Below are positions 52,160-62,360 of a stretch of 64,000 nt of DNA, in pieces. The notes under the pieces were generated by a model. The model was not told the origin of the DNA, made no database searches, and saw nothing but the letters and a program-made list of their open reading frames with translations. Position 1 is the stretch's first letter. Each line of letters begins with the position of its first letter. Location of the stretch: contig CALSRM010000001.1 in NCBI GenBank assembly GCA_943788755.1, positions 372,001-436,000 on the forward strand, in the 5' to 3' direction. The DNA comes from an uncultured Flavobacteriales bacterium. GTDB taxonomy: Bacteria > Bacteroidota > Bacteroidia > Flavobacteriales_D > Parvicellaceae. Made by a program: the position numbers and the translations under genes.

Positions 52160-52226
52160 TTTAGAAGCGGAGCTTCTAAAGTCTATTTTAAATATAAACC
52201 CTCAGTTTTGGAAGATGAAAGCTGAG
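52160..52226 (+). promoter_or_regulatory. Two-hairpin 5' leader of pnp
   Basis: Two strong stem-loops lie in the 80 nt before the pnp ATG. The first has a perfect 9-bp stem (52160-52168 with 52172-52180) and loop GGA. The second has a 9-bp stem with one G-U pair (52201-52209 with 52218-52226) and an 8-nt loop GGAAGATG; its base is 14 nt before ATG 52241. The E. coli pnp leader is also a double-strand structure used for autoregulation through RNase III and PNPase. A similar role here is inference. Confidence 0.5.
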
Positions 52227-52240
52227 ATAAAAACAGAAAA

Positions 52241-54379
52241 ATGAATATCGTAAACAAAAAAATTGATTTGGGTGATGGAAAAGTAATTCACATCGAAACA
52301 GGTAAATTAGCTAAACAAGCTGATGGAGCTGTTGTTGTAAGATTAGATGACACAATGTTGCTTGCAACAATTGTATCGAGTAAGGATGCTAGAGAAGGAG
52401 TAGATTTCCTTCCTTTAACAGTAGATTATAGAGAGAAATTTGCTTCTACAGGTAAGTTTCCAGGAGGCTTCTTAAAAAGAGAAACACGTCCAAGTGATGA
52501 TGAAATTTTAACAATGCGTTTAGTTGATAGAGCACTTAGACCATTGTTTCCAGATGATTACCATGCGGGTACGCAGGTTATGGTACAATTAATGTCTTCT
52601 GATAAAAAGAATATACCAGATGCTTTAGTTTGCCTTGCTGCATCAGCTGCAATAGCTGTTTCCGATATTCCATTTAATGGACCAGTATCGGAAGTGAGAG
52701 TATCAAAAAAAGATGGGAAATATACAATAAACCCAACTTTCGAAGAGTTAGAAGGTTCGGAATTAGACATGATGATTGCCGGAACTATGGATAGTGTTGT
52801 AATGGTAGAAGGTGAAATGCTTGAGGTTTCTGAAGCTGATATGTTAGAAGCAATTAAAGAAGCTCACAAAGCAATAAAAGTTCACTGTCAAGTGCAGATG
52901 GAGTTAGCTTCTGAAGTTCCTTCTTCAAAGGTAAAAAGAGAATATAGTCACGAAAACCATAATGATGAATTGAGAGCTAAGATTAAGGATATGGCTTACC
53001 AAAAGTATTATGATATTACTGCACAAGGTTTGTCTGATCGTCACGAACGTAATAGACAATATTCAGAAGTTAAAGATGCTGTTAAAGCTGAGTTAAGTGC
53101 TGAAGAATTGGGTGAAGAACAAATGGGAGCTTACATCAAAGGAGCTATGAAAGCTGCAATTCGTCAAGTTGTTTTAGATTCTTCAAACAGAATGGATGGT
53201 CGTACAATGGATGAGATAAGACCTATTTGGAGTGAAGTAGGATATTTGCCAGGTTGTCACGGTTCTGCATTGTTTCAAAGAGGTGAAACGCAATCGCTTA
53301 CAACGCTCACTTTAGGTAGTAGTGCAGATGTTCAAAGAAAGGATGGTGCATTAACTCAAGGAGAAGACACATTCTTATTACATTATAACTTCCCTCCATT
53401 TTCAACAGGAGAAGAGAGACCAATTAGAGGAATTAGTCGTAGAGAAGTTGGTCATGGTAATTTAGCATACAGAGCATTAAAGCCAATGTTACCAGATGCG
53501 GTTGATAATCCGTATACAATAAGATTAGTTTCTGAGATATTAGAATCTAACGGTTCTTCATCAATGGCAACTGTTTGTGCAGGAACATTAGCACTATTAG
53601 ATGGTGGTATTAAAATGAAGAAACCAGTTTCTGGTATTGCAATGGGATTGATTTCTGATGGTAAAAGTTACAAAGTGCTTTCAGATATTCTTGGAGACGA
53701 AGATCACTTAGGTGATATGGATTTCAAAGTAACCGGTACAGCTGATGGAATCACAGCTTGTCAAATGGATATTAAAATTGATGGATTGGATTACTCAATG
53801 TTAGAAGATGCATTGAATCAAGCGAAAGCTGGTCGATTACATATCTTAGGTAAGATAATGGAAACAATGTCTGCTCCTCGTGAAGATTATAGAGCACACG
53901 TTCCAAGAATTCGAAAAATTGAAGTTCCTAGTGACGCAATTGGTGGAATTATCGGAAAAGGTGGTGAAACAATTCAAGCGATGCAAGCGGATACAAATAC
54001 CAAAATTTCAATCGGAGACGAAGATGAAAATGGTATGGCATTGATTGAAATCTTCTCTGAAGATGCAGAAGGAATGGAAGAAGCGTTAAAAAGAATTAAT
54101 TCTATTGCTTTTCCTCCAGTTGCTGAAGTGGGGCAGACTTACTCCGGAAAAGTGAAGAATATTGTTGCTTTTGGAGCATTTGTAGAAATTCTTCCAGGTC
54201 AGGATGCTTTGTTACATGTTTCTGAAATAGCTTGGGAAAGAGTTGAAAAGCCAGAAGATTACCTTAAACAAGGTCAAGAAATTGAAGTTAAAGTTATTGG
54301 TAAAGATCCAAGAAATGGAAAATTGAAAATTTCTAGAAAAGCATTATTACCTAAACCAGAGGTTAAACCTCAGGATTAA
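52241..54379 (+). CDS. pnp: Polyribonucleotide nucleotidyltransferase (PNPase)
   Basis: 712 residues, the usual length. Two RNase PH domains (first: [22 protein letters not shown]; second: [21 protein letters not shown] and [17 protein letters not shown]), joined by the helical linker, then a KH domain ([18 protein letters not shown], about 560-620) and an S1 domain ([26 protein letters not shown], about 625-700). It degrades RNA 3' to 5' using phosphate. The start ATG 52241 follows a structured leader. The rpsO-pnp-rpoD order is conserved in the phylum. Confidence 0.97.
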   Translation: MNIVNKKIDLGDGKVIHIETGKLAKQADGAVVVRLDDTMLLATIVSSKDAREGVDFLPLTVDYREKFASTGKFPGGFLKRETRPSDDEILTMRLVDRALRPLFPDDYHAGTQVMVQLMSSDKKNIPDALVCLAASAAIAVSDIPFNGPVSEVRVSKKDGKYTINPTFEELEGSELDMMIAGTMDSVVMVEGEMLEVSEADMLEAIKEAHKAIKVHCQVQMELASEVPSSKVKREYSHENHNDELRAKIKDMAYQKYYDITAQGLSDRHERNRQYSEVKDAVKAELSAEELGEEQMGAYIKGAMKAAIRQVVLDSSNRMDGRTMDEIRPIWSEVGYLPGCHGSALFQRGETQSLTTLTLGSSADVQRKDGALTQGEDTFLLHYNFPPFSTGEERPIRGISRREVGHGNLAYRALKPMLPDAVDNPYTIRLVSEILESNGSSSMATVCAGTLALLDGGIKMKKPVSGIAMGLISDGKSYKVLSDILGDEDHLGDMDFKVTGTADGITACQMDIKIDGLDYSMLEDALNQAKAGRLHILGKIMETMSAPREDYRAHVPRIRKIEVPSDAIGGIIGKGGETIQAMQADTNTKISIGDEDENGMALIEIFSEDAEGMEEALKRINSIAFPPVAEVGQTYSGKVKNIVAFGAFVEILPGQDALLHVSEIAWERVEKPEDYLKQGQEIEVKVIGKDPRNGKLKISRKALLPKPEVKPQD

Positions 54380-54399
54380 TTATAGAAATATATATAAAC

Positions 54400-54437
54400 G
54401 AAACCACCTTTCTTAGGAGAGGTGGTTTCTTTTTTTC
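54400..54437 (+). terminator. Terminator after pnp
   Basis: Stem GAAACCACCT / AGGTGGTTTC around a 10-nt loop (54400-54429), followed by a run of T residues. Confidence 0.85.
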
Positions 54438-54631
54438 TATCTAGCTCGGCATTATTCATCCCAAAAATGGATTCTTTACACGATTGTCATATTGTTTCGA
54501 CGATTTACTGATAAATAAAGCTAACTTTTTGAAACTTATGTAAATAATGTTTCGTTAGGAGTTCTGTGCTCAATTTGTGTTATTAACCAAACAATACTTT
54601 TTGAAGCTTTAAGTAAAAACAAAATTAAAAC

Positions 54632-55498
54632 ATGAGACAACTAAAAATAACCAAACAGGTCACAAATCGTGAAACCGCATCTTTAGATAAGTATCTTCAG
54701 GAAATAGGTAGAGTAGATTTGATTACTGCTCAAGAAGAGGTTGAACTAGCACAAAGAATTAAAGCTGGTGATGAAGTGGCTTTAGAGAAGCTTGTCAAAG
54801 CAAACTTAAGGTTTGTTGTTTCTGTTTCTAAACAATACCAGAACCAGGGATTAACACTTCCTGATTTAATTAATGAAGGGAACCTGGGGTTGATAAAGGC
54901 TGCGCAACGTTTTGATGAAACAAGAGGGTTTAAATTTATATCTTATGCTGTATGGTGGATTCGTCAATCAATATTACAAGCACTAGCAGAGCAATCTAGA
55001 ATAGTACGTCTTCCTTTAAATAAGATTGGTTCGATTAATAAGATAAACAAAGCCTTTTCTGCTTTGGAGCAAACATATGGTAGACCTCCAACGGTTCAAG
55101 AAATAGCTGAAGAATTAGAGATTACTGAAAATGAAGTGAAACAATCAATGGAGAATGCAGGGAGACACTTGTCTATGGATGCACCGTTGAAAGATGAAGA
55201 TGGAAGTAGTAATATGTATGAAGTAATGGAATCAAACTCTAATCCAAAACCCGATAGAGAACTGATGAATGAGTCATTGCGTAAAGAAATCGAAAGATCT
55301 TTAACCACTCTAACGGTTAGAGAGGCCGATGTTGTTCGTTTATATTTTGGATTGAGCGGAGCACATCCAATGACGCTTGAAGAAATCGGAGAACGTTTTG
55401 ATCTAACAAGAGAAAGAGTTCGTCAGATTAAAGAAAAAGCGATTAGAAGATTAAAGCATACTTCTCGAAGTAAAATGCTAAAAACATACTTGGGTTAA
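54632..55498 (+). CDS. rpoD: Primary sigma factor RpoD/SigA
   Basis: 288 residues. [26 protein letters not shown] starts directly at region 1.2; region 1.1 is absent, as in other Bacteroidota primary sigmas. Region 2 is [20 protein letters not shown] and [20 protein letters not shown] (quoted singly), region 3 [18 protein letters not shown], region 4 [30 protein letters not shown]. This factor recognises the TAnnTTTG -7 element found before many genes in this window. A 250-bp region with the pnp terminator precedes it; no exact TAnnTTTG box is seen there. Confidence 0.97.
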   Translation: MRQLKITKQVTNRETASLDKYLQEIGRVDLITAQEEVELAQRIKAGDEVALEKLVKANLRFVVSVSKQYQNQGLTLPDLINEGNLGLIKAAQRFDETRGFKFISYAVWWIRQSILQALAEQSRIVRLPLNKIGSINKINKAFSALEQTYGRPPTVQEIAEELEITENEVKQSMENAGRHLSMDAPLKDEDGSSNMYEVMESNSNPKPDRELMNESLRKEIERSLTTLTVREADVVRLYFGLSGAHPMTLEEIGERFDLTRERVRQIKEKAIRRLKHTSRSKMLKTYLG

Positions 55499-55518
55499 CA
55501 ATCTGTTAATTACTCGTT

Positions 55519-55561
55519 AAAAAAGCCTCATTCCGATAGCTATCGGAATGAGGCTTTTTTT
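55519..55561 (+). terminator. Strong palindromic terminator after rpoD
   Basis: A 42-bp perfect palindrome: arms begin AAAAAAGCCTCATTCCGATAG and mirror exactly, ending in seven T residues, 20 nt after the rpoD stop. The first codons of a false longer rpe frame (from 55548) fall inside it. Confidence 0.9.
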
Positions 55562-55586
55562 GTTTCTTTGTGCAAAGAATAAAACT

Positions 55587-56237
55587 ATGGCTCATTTAAT
55601 ATCTCCATCACTATTAGCATCAGACTTTGCTAACTTACAATCAGAATGTGAAATGCTTAATAAAAGTGATGCTGATTGGTATCATTTAGATGTTATGGAT
55701 GGAGTATTTGTTCCTAACATATCTTTTGGGATGCCTGTTATTGCAGCGATAAATAAGCATACTTTAAAGCCATTAGATGTTCATTTAATGATTGAGAACC
55801 CTGATAGCTACATTAAAGATTTTAAAGCAGCAGGAGCGAATATCTTGACGGTACACTATGAAGCTTGTACCCATTTGCATAAAACATTACAGGCAATAAA
55901 GGAGGAGGGAATGAAAGCGGGAGTTGCATTAAACCCGCATACTCCAGTTGAATTATTAGAAGGTATTATTCATGAGATTGACTTGGTGCTTATAATGTCT
56001 GTTAATCCTGGCTTTGGTGGTCAGAAGTTTATTGAATCTACCTACGAAAAGGTTCGAAAGGTGAAAGCTCTAATTACTAAAAATGGAGCTGAAACGAAAA
56101 TTGAAATTGATGGAGGAGTAAATTCAGCTAATGCTAAAAAATTGATTGAAGCCGGAGCAGATGTTTTAGTTGCTGGAAGTTTTGTATTCAAATCGGATAA
56201 TCCTTTACAAACCATTGCAGACTTAAAAAAACTATAA
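55587..56237 (+). CDS. rpe: Ribulose-phosphate 3-epimerase
   Basis: 216 residues from ATG 55587; the in-frame start at 55548 lies inside the rpoD terminator and is rejected. SPSLLASDFANLQSE, WYHLDVMDGVFVPNISFG (metal-binding His and Asp), LDVHLMIENPDSYI, MSVNPGFGGQKFIEST and KIEIDGGVNSANAKKL are all Rpe motifs of the TIM-barrel enzyme that interconverts ribulose 5-phosphate and xylulose 5-phosphate in the pentose phosphate pathway. Lies downstream of rpoD, as in many relatives, but with a terminator between them. Confidence 0.96.
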   Translation: MAHLISPSLLASDFANLQSECEMLNKSDADWYHLDVMDGVFVPNISFGMPVIAAINKHTLKPLDVHLMIENPDSYIKDFKAAGANILTVHYEACTHLHKTLQAIKEEGMKAGVALNPHTPVELLEGIIHEIDLVLIMSVNPGFGGQKFIESTYEKVRKVKALITKNGAETKIEIDGGVNSANAKKLIEAGADVLVAGSFVFKSDNPLQTIADLKKL

Positions 56238-56245
56238 ATGTTTTT

Positions 56246-56890
56246 CTAAAGCAAATTAAGTTTAAAATCAGAAAGAGATTTTAATTTCATTGTTGAAATA
56301 GAATGCCAAGACGCATTGACGTCTTTTTTTTCGGGTATTACGACCACTTTCATTCTAGCGGCTAGAGCCGCAATCATTCCATGTTTTGAATCTTCAAAAA
56401 CAATACATTCCTCAGGCTTAACTCTTAATTTCTGTGCTGTAGAGATAAAAACCTGTGGATGCGGTTTTCCATACGTTTCAAATTCAGCAGAATGGATAAC
56501 AGCAAAGTACTTTGCTATTTCAAGTTTTTGAACCACGTTTCCAATAATTTTCATGGAAGAGGATGAAGCAATAGCCAGAGGAATCTTTTTGCTGTGAAGT
56601 AACTTTAACGTTTCATAAACACCGGTCATAGCTTCTCCTTTGTCAAGTATTAAATGAACGAGCTCGTCTACAATTTGGTTGGCAACTTCATCAATTGACG
56701 GCGAAATCCATTTAAATTGATTATGCCAAAACAAGACTACTTCGTCAATTCGCATTCCCATTGTCTCACGACACATTTTGTCATTGAATTCTAGCCCAAT
56801 TGAATTAAATACTTTTATTTCGGCCTCTCTCCATAGTGGTTCCGAATCAATCAGAAGACCATCCATATCAAAAATTACAGCTTTTACCAT
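56246..56890 (-). CDS. HAD hydrolase, HxpB/YniC-like sugar phosphatase
   Basis: 214 residues. Motif I AVIFDMDGLLIDSEPLW with the D-x-D nucleophile and the cap signature DSEP; motif II ASSSS; motif III K in YGKPHPQVF; motif IV CIVFEDSKHGMIAALAA. This is the beta-phosphoglucomutase-like subgroup; the pattern RETMGMRIDEVV and WHNQF is close to hexitol phosphatase HxpB (YniC), which dephosphorylates 2-deoxyglucose 6-phosphate and sugar alcohols. Exact substrate uncertain. Converges on rpe with 8 bp between stops. Confidence 0.85.
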   Translation of the reverse strand: MVKAVIFDMDGLLIDSEPLWREAEIKVFNSIGLEFNDKMCRETMGMRIDEVVLFWHNQFKWISPSIDEVANQIVDELVHLILDKGEAMTGVYETLKLLHSKKIPLAIASSSSMKIIGNVVQKLEIAKYFAVIHSAEFETYGKPHPQVFISTAQKLRVKPEECIVFEDSKHGMIAALAARMKVVVIPEKKDVNASWHSISTMKLKSLSDFKLNLL

Positions 56891-56956
56891 TGGAAGTTTT
56901 GGTCGTATAGAAAACTTTTTTTAAAAGATATTTGTTTTATACGATGCAGTCATATT

Positions 56957-59900
56957 TTAGTTTACTATTATTTTATCAGTAGCAAGTAAATCACCATTTT
57001 TTATACTTAGTAAATAAATTCCTGGTTCTAATTTGGCGTTAAAACTGATGTGTTTCACTTGGTGTGTTACTTCGCCTTTAAATATTTCACGGTAAACTAT
57101 TTTTCCGTACATATCCAATAGTGTTATTTCACTATGTTTATTATCATTGTAATCAGGATTAATTATATCTACAAATATCCCAAATCCATTGTTTGGGTTA
57201 GGATAAGTCTTTAGAACAATTGGATCAGCATCTGCCTGATTAGCTGGTTGTTTCTGACTTATCATTTCTTGGTAATCTGAGTTTATCATGATAGCTGCAC
57301 CAGGTGTGCTAATTTGACAAGTGGGCCCGTAATTACCCCAAACTCCATTAAATTTTAACCGAACTTTCACATCATAGGTTGCAGATAAATCAGTTATTCC
57401 AGCCCATGATAATGAGTTTACATAATTCACTCTTGTTTTAGTATATTGCTGGCTAGTAATCGAATTTGTATATAAGAATTGGTATTCTTCAGCGCCAATA
57501 ATCTGGTTCGCATAGATGTATTGGCTGAAAGATGAGACTGTCGCTCCACAATCAATTGACCTTACTTGTGTTGTAGGTATTGTTACAGGGGTGGATACCT
57601 GACAGGTGGCACCATAGTTACCCCATATTCCATCCATCATAATTCTAATTTGCACATCGTATGTAGCCCCAATCTCTAAAGCGTTTCCCCAATATAAAGA
57701 ATTAACATAATTAGGTCTGATTTTGGTAAACTGTTGACTCGTTGCGGTGTTTGTATATAAAAACTGATAAGATTGAGCACCTAATACCGGAATAGCAAAA
57801 AGATATTGGTTGAATTTAGAGACAGTTATTCCGCAATCTAATGCACGTAACTGGGTGGTAGGAATGGAAGATGGAGCGGATACCTGACATACGGCACCAT
57901 AGTTACCCCATGTTCCTCCCATTTTAATTCTAATTTGCACGTCATATATAGCTCCTGGCTCTGTAGCGTTGGCCCAGTATAATGAATTGACATAATTAGG
58001 TCTGATTTTAGAGAACTGCTGATTAGTTACAGTATTTGTATATAAAAACTGATAAGATTGAGCATCTGGTACTGGATTAGCAAAAAGATATTGGTTAAAA
58101 TTAGAGACAGTTATTCCGCAATCTAATGCACGTAATTGGGTGGTAGGAATAGAATTAGGAGAGGATATCTGACAAGTTGCTCCATAAGAGCTCCATACAC
58201 CAGCAACTTTCACTCTAACTTTAACATCGTAAATTGCGCCTATTTCATTTGCATTTGCCCAATATAATGAGTTTATATAATTAGGTCTTTCTTTAGTAAA
58301 TTGTTGACTTGTGGCTATGTTGGTGTAAACGAATTCATATGCTTCTGCACCAGAAACAATGTCGGCATAAATATATTGTTGAAATGAAGATACAGTTATC
58401 CCACAATCAATAGTTCGAACCTGGGTGGTTTGGCAATCTGAAACAGTCATATAACTAGTTTTAGTCTCAACATCACTTCCGCTGGAATTTGTAGCGGTCA
58501 ATGCAACTGTATAAGTCCCTCCAGCAGCATAACTATATGTTGGATTTTGAGAAGTAGAGGTATTCCCATCACCAAAATCCCATGACCATGAAGTTGGAGT
58601 GTTGGTAGAAGCATCAGTAAAAGATACAGAAGCTGTAGCACATAAAGTTGTAACATCTGCAGTAAAATCTGCTACTGGTATAGATCCGATAGCAGGCTTT
58701 ATATATATCGAGTAGTCTTCTGCTTGTCCATGAATGGGATGATCACATAAACTAGATAATAAAGGGACTCCATATCTGTCATCAACGTCAATTAGCGCTC
58801 TGCATCGAATATAGTCATCATAAGGGATCGATGTTGGGTAAGTTATTGTAAATGAGACTGTGGTCCCTTCCGCAATATCTTGTGAGGTATGCTGAATTTC
58901 ATTTTCATCATTAAAATCTCCATCATCATTCCAATCAATACCTACTTTAAGCTGTTGAAAATTGACCGAATAAACATCTAAATTTAACGTGTTGGGTATA
59001 GTAGCATCGATTTCAAAAAAACTATTGCATTGATCTGAATAATCTATATAACCGCCATCAATACCAGAAGATCCAGAAGATATATTTATTTCGTTTAATT
59101 CTGTTTTTAATATACCTGACACATTACCAGTATTTTGAGTAATTGGTGTGCAGTTAGGAGATAAGGGAGCAGTAAATCCAATGACAGGAGGGTCTATACC
59201 TCTAGATGTTAGAAGGCTCGATCTTGTTACTTCTAGAGCTGCTCTCATTCTTGCTTTTTGATCACTAGAGAATTTAATTTGGCATTGATCAGAAGAGTAA
59301 GACATAATATTTGAAACTGCGTCGGCAAGGTCTCCTCCATCACATGTCAAACCCATACTTCCGCAATCTCCATCACCTCTTTTGTGAGCTGGAGTATCAG
59401 CGCATTCATCACCGTCAGTTGAAGGTGTTGTGTTGTCTGGACATTGATTTCCATTATCGTCGCCTTCAAAGGTATGTTTTACATTTAACGCATGACCTAA
59501 TTCATGATTTGTTGTTACGTTGTATTTTGTAAAGCTTTTTAAGTTATATCCTAAAGTTAGAGTAGGGTCGTATCCAAAAGAATTAAATAGAATTACAGCT
59601 CCATCTTTAGAAGATGGGGCACCTGGGTAGTACGCATACCCTTGAGTACCAGAATAACCGTTTTGATCGTTGTTATCAATTTCTGAAACTATCCAGATAT
59701 TATAGTATAAACTATTAGACCATTTACTCAAGGCTTTTATAACAGTTTCATTAGCATCCGTAATTCCGTTGGCAGCGTAATCGGATGTTTCAGAAGCATC
59801 AACTCTTATTATTCCATCGGTAGCATTACAGTTAGGATCACTTTGAGCTAATTGGAATTGAATCTCTAAATCTGTTACGTAGCTTCCCGCTCCACTATAA

Positions 59901-60262
59901 CAATCATTCAAATTATTGATAGCACTATTTATTTGCGCGTCACTAATGTTAGTTCCGGTGCCTTCAGCCTCCCCTAAATGAATGATGTGAACCACAACGG
60001 GAACAGTCACTATTCCATTCAATATTTTATTTTGATTACCAAGGACAGATTTCATCTTCCTATTGTTGGCTTGGTATCTTTCATTGTAATCAGGATCATT
60101 AATCATCAGTGCAGCATGACGTTGATCTGTTTTACATGATTCCATATTTGGGTATTTAGCTTTTAAAAGATCTAAAGAATTAAGAACTCTATGGTTTTGT
60201 TGACCAAAAATGAAAGACTGGGAGAAAATAAGGAATAAAGTAACTAGTTTAAGAAAGTTCAT
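56957..60262 (-). CDS. Secreted M43 metalloprotease with GEVED, PKD, four 95-residue repeats and T9SS domain
   Basis: About 1101 residues from ATG 60262 (signal peptide ending FIFGQ; the 16 extra in-frame codons upstream are not signal-like). The M43B (cytophagalysin) zinc site TNHELGHALNVKHTFEGDD lies at about 250 and the Met-turn SNIMSYSS at about 316. A GEVED domain follows (QLKVGIDWNDDGDFNDENE), then a PKD domain (PTSWSWDFGDGNTSTSQNP). Four tandem 95-residue repeats precede the C-terminal sorting domain (TYPNPNNGFGIFVDI ... LEPGIYLLSIKNGD). Exported through the T9SS. Cleaves proteins outside the cell; the repeats probably bind a surface or substrate. Confidence 0.93.
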   Translation of the reverse strand: MNFLKLVTLFLIFSQSFIFGQQNHRVLNSLDLLKAKYPNMESCKTDQRHAALMINDPDYNERYQANNRKMKSVLGNQNKILNGIVTVPVVVHIIHLGEAEGTGTNISDAQINSAINNLNDCYSGAGSYVTDLEIQFQLAQSDPNCNATDGIIRVDASETSDYAANGITDANETVIKALSKWSNSLYYNIWIVSEIDNNDQNGYSGTQGYAYYPGAPSSKDGAVILFNSFGYDPTLTLGYNLKSFTKYNVTTNHELGHALNVKHTFEGDDNGNQCPDNTTPSTDGDECADTPAHKRGDGDCGSMGLTCDGGDLADAVSNIMSYSSDQCQIKFSSDQKARMRAALEVTRSSLLTSRGIDPPVIGFTAPLSPNCTPITQNTGNVSGILKTELNEINISSGSSGIDGGYIDYSDQCNSFFEIDATIPNTLNLDVYSVNFQQLKVGIDWNDDGDFNDENEIQHTSQDIAEGTTVSFTITYPTSIPYDDYIRCRALIDVDDRYGVPLLSSLCDHPIHGQAEDYSIYIKPAIGSIPVADFTADVTTLCATASVSFTDASTNTPTSWSWDFGDGNTSTSQNPTYSYAAGGTYTVALTATNSSGSDVETKTSYMTVSDCQTTQVRTIDCGITVSSFQQYIYADIVSGAEAYEFVYTNIATSQQFTKERPNYINSLYWANANEIGAIYDVKVRVKVAGVWSSYGATCQISSPNSIPTTQLRALDCGITVSNFNQYLFANPVPDAQSYQFLYTNTVTNQQFSKIRPNYVNSLYWANATEPGAIYDVQIRIKMGGTWGNYGAVCQVSAPSSIPTTQLRALDCGITVSKFNQYLFAIPVLGAQSYQFLYTNTATSQQFTKIRPNYVNSLYWGNALEIGATYDVQIRIMMDGIWGNYGATCQVSTPVTIPTTQVRSIDCGATVSSFSQYIYANQIIGAEEYQFLYTNSITSQQYTKTRVNYVNSLSWAGITDLSATYDVKVRLKFNGVWGNYGPTCQISTPGAAIMINSDYQEMISQKQPANQADADPIVLKTYPNPNNGFGIFVDIINPDYNDNKHSEITLLDMYGKIVYREIFKGEVTHQVKHISFNAKLEPGIYLLSIKNGDLLATDKIIVN
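57290..58429 (-). repeat. Four tandem 285-bp coding repeats in the M43 protease gene
   Basis: Units start at 58429, 58144, 57859 and 57574 (reading leftward), exactly 285 bp apart. Each encodes 95 residues with the skeleton TTQ-[VL]-R-x-[LI]-DCG, F-x-QY, YTN, QQ, NY-[VI]-NSL, YDV, W-x-x-YG and CQ-[VI]-S-x-P. The two central units are nearly identical in protein and DNA, a sign of recent duplication. Confidence 0.9.
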
Positions 60263-60328
60263 AAAACAAAGTTTTTTATGATTTTGATAAATACATCTAT
60301 GTTGATTCAACCATTAATCATGGTCATT

Positions 60329-60336
60329 CAAAGATA
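60329..60336 (-). promoter_or_regulatory. TAnnTTTG -7 box of the M43 protease gene
   Basis: TATCTTTG read leftward, exact consensus, 66 nt before ATG 60262. Confidence 0.4.
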
Positions 60337-60481
60337 GTAAATATATTGTGAACGATATTGTTTAATAAGTAAAGTTAATCTAGGGAGTAAGAAAGTAAAT
60401 TGTTAACTTAATAAAAATATATAAATGATGAAATTTCTTGTGTAGATGTTATTCAGTCCTATTGTTTTTTATTATGAAACT

Positions 60482-60519
60482 AAAAAACCACTATTCGAAA
60501 CTTCAAATAGCGGTTTTTC
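60482..60519 (-). terminator. Terminator after pruA
   Basis: Stem AAAAACC-x-CTATT / AATAG-x-GGTTTTT with one mismatch, 23 nt after the pruA stop in its direction of transcription, followed by TTAGTTT. Confidence 0.75.
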
Positions 60520-60541
60520 AAAAGAATAAATCAGCTTTTAA

Positions 60542-62170
60542 TTATCCTAAGAATGGATATTTATAGTCCATAGGTGGAACAAAAGTTTCCTTTATTGTTC
60601 TTGGAGATACCCAACGAACTAAATTCAAGTATGATCCAGCTTTATCATTGGTTCCAGATCCACGAGCACCACCAAATGGTTGCTGTCCTACAACGGCTCC
60701 GGTTGGTTTGTCGTTTATGTAAAAGTTACCAGCGGCATTTTCCAATTTCTTCATGCCACTAACAATAGCGTATCTATCCTGGGAGAAAATAGCACCTGTT
60801 AAAGCATAGTCAGAAGTTTTGTCTAAAATATCTAAGGTTTCATCCCATTTGTTTTCATCGTAAACGTAAATAGTCATTACCGGGCCAAAAATCTCTTCGC
60901 ACATTGTTTTGAAAGAAGAATCGGTAGTTACTATAACAGTAGGTTCGATAAAATATCCTTTTGATTTGTCATAATTTCCACCACAGATAATTGTAGCATC
61001 ATCTCTTTCTTTCGTGTAATCAATAAATGAAGCAATTTTATCGAACGATTGCTCACTAATTACTGCGTTTACAAAGTTGCCGAAGTCTTCTGGGCTTCCC
61101 ATTTTAAAGGAATCTACTTGTTCTTTTACAACCTCCAAAATCTCAGCCGAAATATTAGAAGGAATATATGCTCTTGACGCAGCAGAACATTTTTGCCCTT
61201 GAAATTCAAAGGCTCCACGACTAATTGCAGTAGCAACTTGAGCAGGAATAGAAGATTTGTGTGCAATTATAAAATCTTTCCCACCTGTTTCTCCAACTAC
61301 TCTTGGGTAAGATTTGTAAATATCTATGTTAGCACCAATGGTTTTCCATAAGCTTTTAAATACCCCTGTAGATCCAGTAAAGTGTAAGCCTGCAAATTCT
61401 GGGTGATTGAAAACAACTTCGCCAGAGTCAGCACCGCCAACATATACCATGTTGATAACACCGTCAGGAACACCTGCAGCTTTAAATATTTTCATTAAAA
61501 CATGAGCAGAATAAATTTGAGTAGCAGCCGGTTTCCATACTACAACGTTGCCCATCATAGCAGGAGCAGCACAAAGATTAGCAGCAATTGAGGTAAAGTT
61601 GAATGGTGTAATAGCAAATACAAAACCTTCTAAAGGACGGTATTCTAATCTATTCCACATTCCAGGGTTAGACTCTGGTTGGTCTTCATATACTTGTTGC
61701 ATAAAAGCAACGTTAAATCTAAAGAAGTCAATTAATTCGCATGCGGCATCAATTTCTGCTTGCATTGCGTTTTTAGATTGGGCCAGCATAGTTGCAGCAT
61801 TCAGTTCATCTCTAAAAGGCCCTTCTAGTAAATCAGCGGCTTTTAAAAATATAGAGGCTCTATGTTCCCAAGGCATATTCGCCCATTCTGACTTAGCTGC
61901 TAAAGCAGCATCAATTGCTTTAGCAACGTGCTCTTTAGTTCCAAAATTATAACTGCCTAAGTTATGAGTGTGGTCATGTGGAGGAGACATTTTTCTTTTG
62001 TCGTTTGTTGTTACCTCTTCACTACCAATATACATAGGAACCTCAATTGGCTCTTGATTGTACATTTCTTTGTATTTGGCTAATAAACTATCTTTTTCTT
62101 CCGAACCAGGGGCATATCCTTTTACAGGTTCGTTAGCAGGATATGGTGCAGTATATACTCCGTTTGACAT
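60542..62170 (-). CDS. pruA: 1-pyrroline-5-carboxylate dehydrogenase
   Basis: 542 residues, the usual length of the single-function P5C dehydrogenase. It oxidises glutamate-gamma-semialdehyde to glutamate with NAD+, the second step of proline breakdown. ITPFNFTSIAANLCAAPAMMGN forms the NAD+ site, VGETGGKDFI holds the catalytic Glu, QGQKCSAASRAY the catalytic Cys, and QPFGGARGSGTNDKAG closes the active site. The proline dehydrogenase gene is not in this window. Own terminator; promoter not recognised. Confidence 0.95.
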   Translation of the reverse strand: MSNGVYTAPYPANEPVKGYAPGSEEKDSLLAKYKEMYNQEPIEVPMYIGSEEVTTNDKRKMSPPHDHTHNLGSYNFGTKEHVAKAIDAALAAKSEWANMPWEHRASIFLKAADLLEGPFRDELNAATMLAQSKNAMQAEIDAACELIDFFRFNVAFMQQVYEDQPESNPGMWNRLEYRPLEGFVFAITPFNFTSIAANLCAAPAMMGNVVVWKPAATQIYSAHVLMKIFKAAGVPDGVINMVYVGGADSGEVVFNHPEFAGLHFTGSTGVFKSLWKTIGANIDIYKSYPRVVGETGGKDFIIAHKSSIPAQVATAISRGAFEFQGQKCSAASRAYIPSNISAEILEVVKEQVDSFKMGSPEDFGNFVNAVISEQSFDKIASFIDYTKERDDATIICGGNYDKSKGYFIEPTVIVTTDSSFKTMCEEIFGPVMTIYVYDENKWDETLDILDKTSDYALTGAIFSQDRYAIVSGMKKLENAAGNFYINDKPTGAVVGQQPFGGARGSGTNDKAGSYLNLVRWVSPRTIKETFVPPMDYKYPFLG

Positions 62171-62324
62171 ATGTTGAGTTTTAATTTTTAAATTCTTAAC
62201 GCGAAATTAAAATAACCTAGAAGATAGAGGCTAATAATAGCTGTTAAATATTAACAAATGAAGAATTAAACTTAAAATGGTTAACAAAATCAATTAATTA
62301 AAGCTAGAATAGATTGCATTCTAG

Positions 62325-62332
62325 TATTTTTG
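62325..62332 (+). promoter_or_regulatory. TAnnTTTG -7 box of valS
   Basis: TATTTTTG, exact match to the consensus, 28 nt before ATG 62361. No -33 TTG at the usual distance. Confidence 0.4.
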
Positions 62333-62360
62333 CAATCGGAATACTACAACAATACTGATA

